Source of the DNA: Vibrio intestinalis
GTDB lineage: Bacteria; Pseudomonadota; Gammaproteobacteria; Enterobacterales; Vibrionaceae
Direction of reading: 5' to 3'
Assembly (NCBI RefSeq): GCF_025195085.2
Contig: NZ_JANAVY020000008.1
Location: forward strand, 1 to 64,000
Length of the DNA: 64,000 bases
Made by a program: the position numbers and the translations under genes. Below are positions 60,624 to 64,000 of this stretch, in pieces. Within the stretch, counting starts at the first letter, position 1; the number at the start of each line of letters is the position of its first letter. The notes under the pieces were generated by a model. It was not told where the DNA came from. It ran no database searches and was given only the letters and a program-made list of their open reading frames with translations.

Positions 60624-61901
60624 TTAGAACCAAGCTTCTACAGATGCACCTAGGATAAAGTCTGAATCGCCTTTTTCACCAAATGTAGTGCCTTCGCTAT
60701 CAGTAATGTATGTACCGAAGATGCGGATTTCTGGACGAGCCCACCAGCTGTTACCCATTGCCCATGCTTGAGCTAGAGTGAACTTGTTACCTTCAGACTT
60801 GTCTGCGCCTTTCTCTTCAGTGAAGTAACCTACTTCTAGTACAGAACGCATGTTGTCGTTCCATTTGTACATTGGACGAACAACGATAGATGCAAGGTCG
60901 TGCTCAACTTTCGCTGAACCTACATCATAAGATTTTGCGAAAAGAACGTTGTGACCGATTTCAATGTTATCGGTTAAGCCAGCCACACCCCAGTTAAAGA
61001 TACGGAAACCAGTAGCATCGTTGTTGTCGCCAGAACGGTCAAAGTATGAACCCGCACCTAGACCAGCCATATCTTTACCGTAAGAGCTTGTACCGTACTG
61101 GAATACTGTTTGGTTAAAGCCAGTATCAAGACCTTGTTGGATGATTGCAGTTGCTAGCACGCCATCGTCAGCTTTTACTGTTTGGTCACTGCCTTCGCTT
61201 GCAAAGTTGTAAACTGCTGCTAACTCTAGAGATGCGTTTTCCCAAAGGCCGATGTTAGCTAGACGAAGGTCGATTTTGTGTGCGTTAACATCTTCATCAG
61301 ATGCTACTGACTTGTAACAACTGTCATCAGCCGGAGTACCTGTACCTGTACACTGCTCTTTATCAAATACAAATTCAGTTTCTGTATCAGATTTTTGAGA
61401 GCCTTTATCTTCGATTACAGCAAAAGACAGCTTCATATCTTTACCAACAGTCACACCTTCAATACCGATACCAGTACCTGATGTATCTAGGAAGTAGAAG
61501 TCGCTAATGTGAACGTCTTTACGTTGGTAGTAAGTTTTACCAGCCCATAGTGTTGCGTCACGGTCAAACTCAAATAGGCCTTTCGCTTTAACTGCGAATT
61601 GAGCAACGTTTACGTCGCCGCCAACCCAACCATTAGAACTGTCGCTGCCTTGAGCAATCATAGATTCAACGCGCCAAGTCTGCTCGCCAGTTTGTAGCTC
61701 TTCGTTAAAGCCAAACTCGTAGTAGTTGTCGCCTTGGTTACCTAGACGGCCTAGCTTCGCTTTTTGCCACGTAATGTCAGCACCAGTCTCACCACTCACA
61801 CCAGTACTTGCACGTACGAAACCATTAAAATCAACTGCGAAAGCTGAACCAGCAGCTAGAGAAGCAGCCACTGCGGCAGCAATTAAACTTACTTTTTTCA
61901 T
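60624..61901 (-). CDS. lamB: Maltoporin LamB
   Basis: Outer-membrane maltodextrin channel, 425 residues. Signal peptide MKKVSLIAAAVAASLAAGSAFA, then VDFNGFVRASTGVSGETG, the usual LamB start. Aromatic strands alternate through the barrel, with ATLWAGKTYYQRKDVHISDFYFLDTSGTGIGIE in the central part and a final ...FILGASVEAWF strand ending in the Phe required for assembly. One cysteine pair (QCTGTG...DSCYK) lies in a loop. Start at 61901 set by GGAG. Divergent from glgX. Confidence 0.96.
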   Translation of the reverse strand: MKKVSLIAAAVAASLAAGSAFAVDFNGFVRASTGVSGETGADITWQKAKLGRLGNQGDNYYEFGFNEELQTGEQTWRVESMIAQGSDSSNGWVGGDVNVAQFAVKAKGLFEFDRDATLWAGKTYYQRKDVHISDFYFLDTSGTGIGIEGVTVGKDMKLSFAVIEDKGSQKSDTETEFVFDKEQCTGTGTPADDSCYKSVASDEDVNAHKIDLRLANIGLWENASLELAAVYNFASEGSDQTVKADDGVLATAIIQQGLDTGFNQTVFQYGTSSYGKDMAGLGAGSYFDRSGDNNDATGFRIFNWGVAGLTDNIEIGHNVLFAKSYDVGSAKVEHDLASIVVRPMYKWNDNMRSVLEVGYFTEEKGADKSEGNKFTLAQAWAMGNSWWARPEIRIFGTYITDSEGTTFGEKGDSDFILGASVEAWF

Positions 61902-62333
61902 TATTAACTCCATTTACCGTTGTAGGGTATTTTTTGTTTTTTGATTTTGTTCTTATCTATTTCTGTTTGATTCAGGGCATAGGCAGTAACACCATGAATA
62001 AAAGAGAGAAAGAATCGAACGAGGTTGTTAAACCCCTTGATGTTTCAACGAGCAAAGATTAACCAACAACGAGAAGGACGACTTCCTCCACCGCAAATTT
62101 ATTTAGGGGGGATGAGAAAGGATGAAAGAATTACCAAAACGGCGTTTATTCGAGCTACGTCACGGTTAGAAGGTGGAGTTCTTTAGGATTAGACAAATCT
62201 TTGTAATACAAAATGCCATATAGTTCACTATTTAGAGAGTTAAGATGAATTAGTCTGAAATAAACTTTCATCTCTGCTCTATTATTTAGTGGTTGAGAGG
62301 CGCTTGACCTCTTGGACTCAAAGAATTTTACTT
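61902..62333. promoter_or_regulatory. lamB/glgX divergent control region with candidate MalT boxes
   Basis: A 432-base region without a gene. GGGGATGAGA (62108-62117) matches the MalT box GGGGA(T/G)GAGG at nine of ten positions, and a weaker copy, AAGGATGAAA, follows directly (62118-62127). A complementary-strand candidate (TTCCTCC) lies at 62083-62089. These suit a MalT-type activator controlling both directions. No CRP site was convincing. Confidence 0.5.
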
Positions 62334-64000
62334 ATGCTTTCGCCTCAACAAGTACGATTACCGACATCAATGACTTTACCAAGCTCTAGCCCATACCCAT
62401 TAGGGGCCTCTTTAGATACTAAAGGGTGCAATTTCTCAATCTATTCTCCAGATAGTTCGGACATTCGTTTGGCGCTATTTGATGAGGACGGATTTTTCAG
62501 CACGCATGAATTAAGTCAACCTTACGTTGGCATTCGTCATACCTACATCGAAGGGATTAAAGCGGGTCAAAAATACGGATACGTAATAAACAAAGACGGA
62601 AACGAGCACTACCTCTCAGACCCGTATGCCAAAGCGCTCGATAAAGCGTTGCATTACGCAGTGCCATTCGATTCAACCAAAAGTTTTCAGTTGGCTAAAT
62701 GCCTTGTGATCGAAGATGATTTCGATTGGCAGAACGTTCGCTCACCGAATCGCCCTCGCGATGAAATGGTGCTATTTGAAACTCATGTTAAAGGCGTGAG
62801 TAAACTAAACCCTGAAGTACCTACAGAACAGCAAGGTCGTTATTTAGGCTTAGCTAGTGAAGCAATGCTCCAGTTTTACCGTGAGCAAAACATTAATACC
62901 CTACAACTACTTCCAGTCGCAGCATGTATGCATGAACCTCACTTACTCAAAGAGAGCATGGTGAACTATTGGGGCTATAACCCCTACTTATTCATGGTTC
63001 CTGACCCACGCTATGCCGACAAAGATGCTGTCGCTGAGCTAAAAACAGCAATTAGAGAACTGCACCGCAATGGTATCGAAGTCATTCTCGATGTGGTGTA
63101 TAACCACACAGCAGAAGGCGGCGGTGATGGCCCTATTTTTAACCTTAAAGCATTAGATTCAAACTACTACCTCAAACACGGCACTCATTTCGCCAATTAT
63201 ACTGGGTGCGGCAACACAGTCGATCTTTCTTATCAACCCGCACTCAATCTGGTAATGGATACCCTGCGTTACTGGGTAAGCGAGTTCCACGTAGATGGTT
63301 TCCGCTTTGATTTAGCGGCAACCCTAGGACGAGAAGGTGACCACTTCAACCCTGGAGCAGGCTTCTTTAAAGCCGTTGCGCAAGATCCTGTGCTTAAGCA
63401 AACCAAATTGATTGCCGAACCTTGGGATATTGGACCAAATGGCTACCAAGTTGGCAGTTTTCCTTTCGGCTGGAATGAATGTAATGATCGCCTGCGTGAT
63501 ATTACCCGAAGCTTCTGGCGGGGTGATAACGGTTACTTAACGGAATTTGCTACTCGAATCATGGGCTCGCGTGATCTCTACAGCGCAGCGAATTGGCCAT
63601 ATCGACTCACTGTAAACTACATCACCTATCATGACGGCTTCTGCTTACAAGATTTGGTCTCTTACAAATCAAAGCACAATGATAAAAATCGTGAACAAAA
63701 TCGCGACGGTCACGGCGATAACCGCTCGGCGAATTACGGCGAAGAAGGAGAAACCACTCGACCATCAATCATTGCGATGCGTGAAAAGCAAAAGCGCAAC
63801 TTTATGGCTAGCTTGTTATTTGCATTTGGCATACCGCACATTTTAACCGCCGATGTCCTCTCCCATACACAAGAAGGAAACAACAACGCCTATTGCCAAG
63901 ACGGCCCTATCAGCTGGATAAACTGGCAAATAGACGAACGCAAGCAAAGTTTTAAAAATTGGTTAGCTGAAATGGTCGCAGCAAGACAAGAATACATGCT
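62334..64000 (+). CDS. glgX: Glycogen debranching enzyme GlgX (truncated by window edge)
   Basis: The first 555 codons of a family GH13 enzyme; the rest lies beyond the window. An N-terminal beta-sandwich (LGASLDTKGCNFSIYSPDSSDIRLALFDEDG) leads into the barrel. Catalytic and conserved motifs: ILDVVYNHTAEG, VDGFRFDLA (Asp nucleophile), LIAEPWD (Glu acid/base) and NYITYHDGF (transition-state Asp). GlgX cleaves alpha-1,6 branches of limit dextrins. It is divergent from lamB, consistent with a maltodextrin/glycogen locus. The start at 62334 is the first ATG and has no strong ribosome site; 62370 is an alternative. Confidence 0.9.
   Translation, partial: MLSPQQVRLPTSMTLPSSSPYPLGASLDTKGCNFSIYSPDSSDIRLALFDEDGFFSTHELSQPYVGIRHTYIEGIKAGQKYGYVINKDGNEHYLSDPYAKALDKALHYAVPFDSTKSFQLAKCLVIEDDFDWQNVRSPNRPRDEMVLFETHVKGVSKLNPEVPTEQQGRYLGLASEAMLQFYREQNINTLQLLPVAACMHEPHLLKESMVNYWGYNPYLFMVPDPRYADKDAVAELKTAIRELHRNGIEVILDVVYNHTAEGGGDGPIFNLKALDSNYYLKHGTHFANYTGCGNTVDLSYQPALNLVMDTLRYWVSEFHVDGFRFDLAATLGREGDHFNPGAGFFKAVAQDPVLKQTKLIAEPWDIGPNGYQVGSFPFGWNECNDRLRDITRSFWRGDNGYLTEFATRIMGSRDLYSAANWPYRLTVNYITYHDGFCLQDLVSYKSKHNDKNREQNRDGHGDNRSANYGEEGETTRPSIIAMREKQKRNFMASLLFAFGIPHILTADVLSHTQEGNNNAYCQDGPISWINWQIDERKQSFKNWLAEMVAARQEYM

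Noticed and set aside
61301..61507. Plus-strand open frame inside lamB
   Set aside because: Antisense shadow of a well-supported porin gene. Low-complexity tyrosine/glutamine composition.

Overview
The window looks like a stretch of a Vibrio (Vibrionaceae) chromosome, most likely chromosome II. The pointers are a divergent hmp/norR pair, a lamB-malM pair facing glgX, a Vibrio-style CspA, a VlpA/Blc lipocalin, CtlX, several DMT/MATE exporters and base composition in the mid-40s. This assignment is inferred from gene content; there is no rRNA or species marker here. I found no tRNA, rRNA, CRISPR array, insertion sequence, prophage or integron attC site.

Layout. 1-4.3 kb: a small membrane protein, a ThrE-type amino acid exporter, the ribosome rescue factor arfA with its stop codon inside a terminator hairpin, a cold-shock gene with a long leader, and yaeQ. 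4.3-9.2 kb: a nitric-oxide module (flavohaemoglobin hmp divergent from norR) beside a CHASE4-HAMP-PAS receptor with no output domain. 9.2-19.4 kb: HAD phosphatase, KefG/KefB-type K+ efflux, MATE, two DMT exporters (one behind a small leader ORF), a tandem-domain glutaredoxin, and an EmrD-like MFS pump divergent from a LysR regulator. 19.5-29.5 kb: a GGDEF-EAL protein, a divergent NAD pair (nadD-like and nadE), a DEAD-box helicase, an Lpp-like lipoprotein, a HlyD-ABC-permease exporter and an EEP nuclease. 29.7-33.3 kb: an orphan prepilin, a candidate small RNA, gltS and a LysR gene.

33.3-37.95 kb is the most unusual part. Seven paralogous genes encode tiny exported peptides (63-72 aa, signal peptide plus an SNNGLNGDLIQ core). 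They form three transcription units of 2, 4 and 1 genes. Each unit starts with the same GGAAA-N7-TTTCC element and a 5' leader hairpin, and ends in a hairpin with an A-N-GGA-N hexaloop (the CsrA-type loop). A LysR pseudogene and a BCCT transporter lie among them. Segmental duplication, apparently with gene conversion, has shaped the array. I do not recognise the peptide family.

38-44.2 kb: a PhnR-like GntR regulator diverges from a six-gene organophosphorus operon (binding protein, phosphodiesterase, two permeases, ATPase, HAD phosphatase). It contains no PhnW/PhnX or C-P lyase, so the substrate may be a phosphodiester rather than a phosphonate. 44.5-59.6 kb: mostly housekeeping and hypothetical genes, including a second-type signal peptidase I, a lipoate-ligase-like protein, a class 1A dihydroorotate dehydrogenase, a chemoreceptor, a fasciclin protein, lipocalin, CtlX, an ABC exporter and a PAP2 phosphatase. 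59.6-64 kb: malM and lamB on the minus strand, divergent from a glgX that runs off the right edge, with candidate MalT boxes between them.
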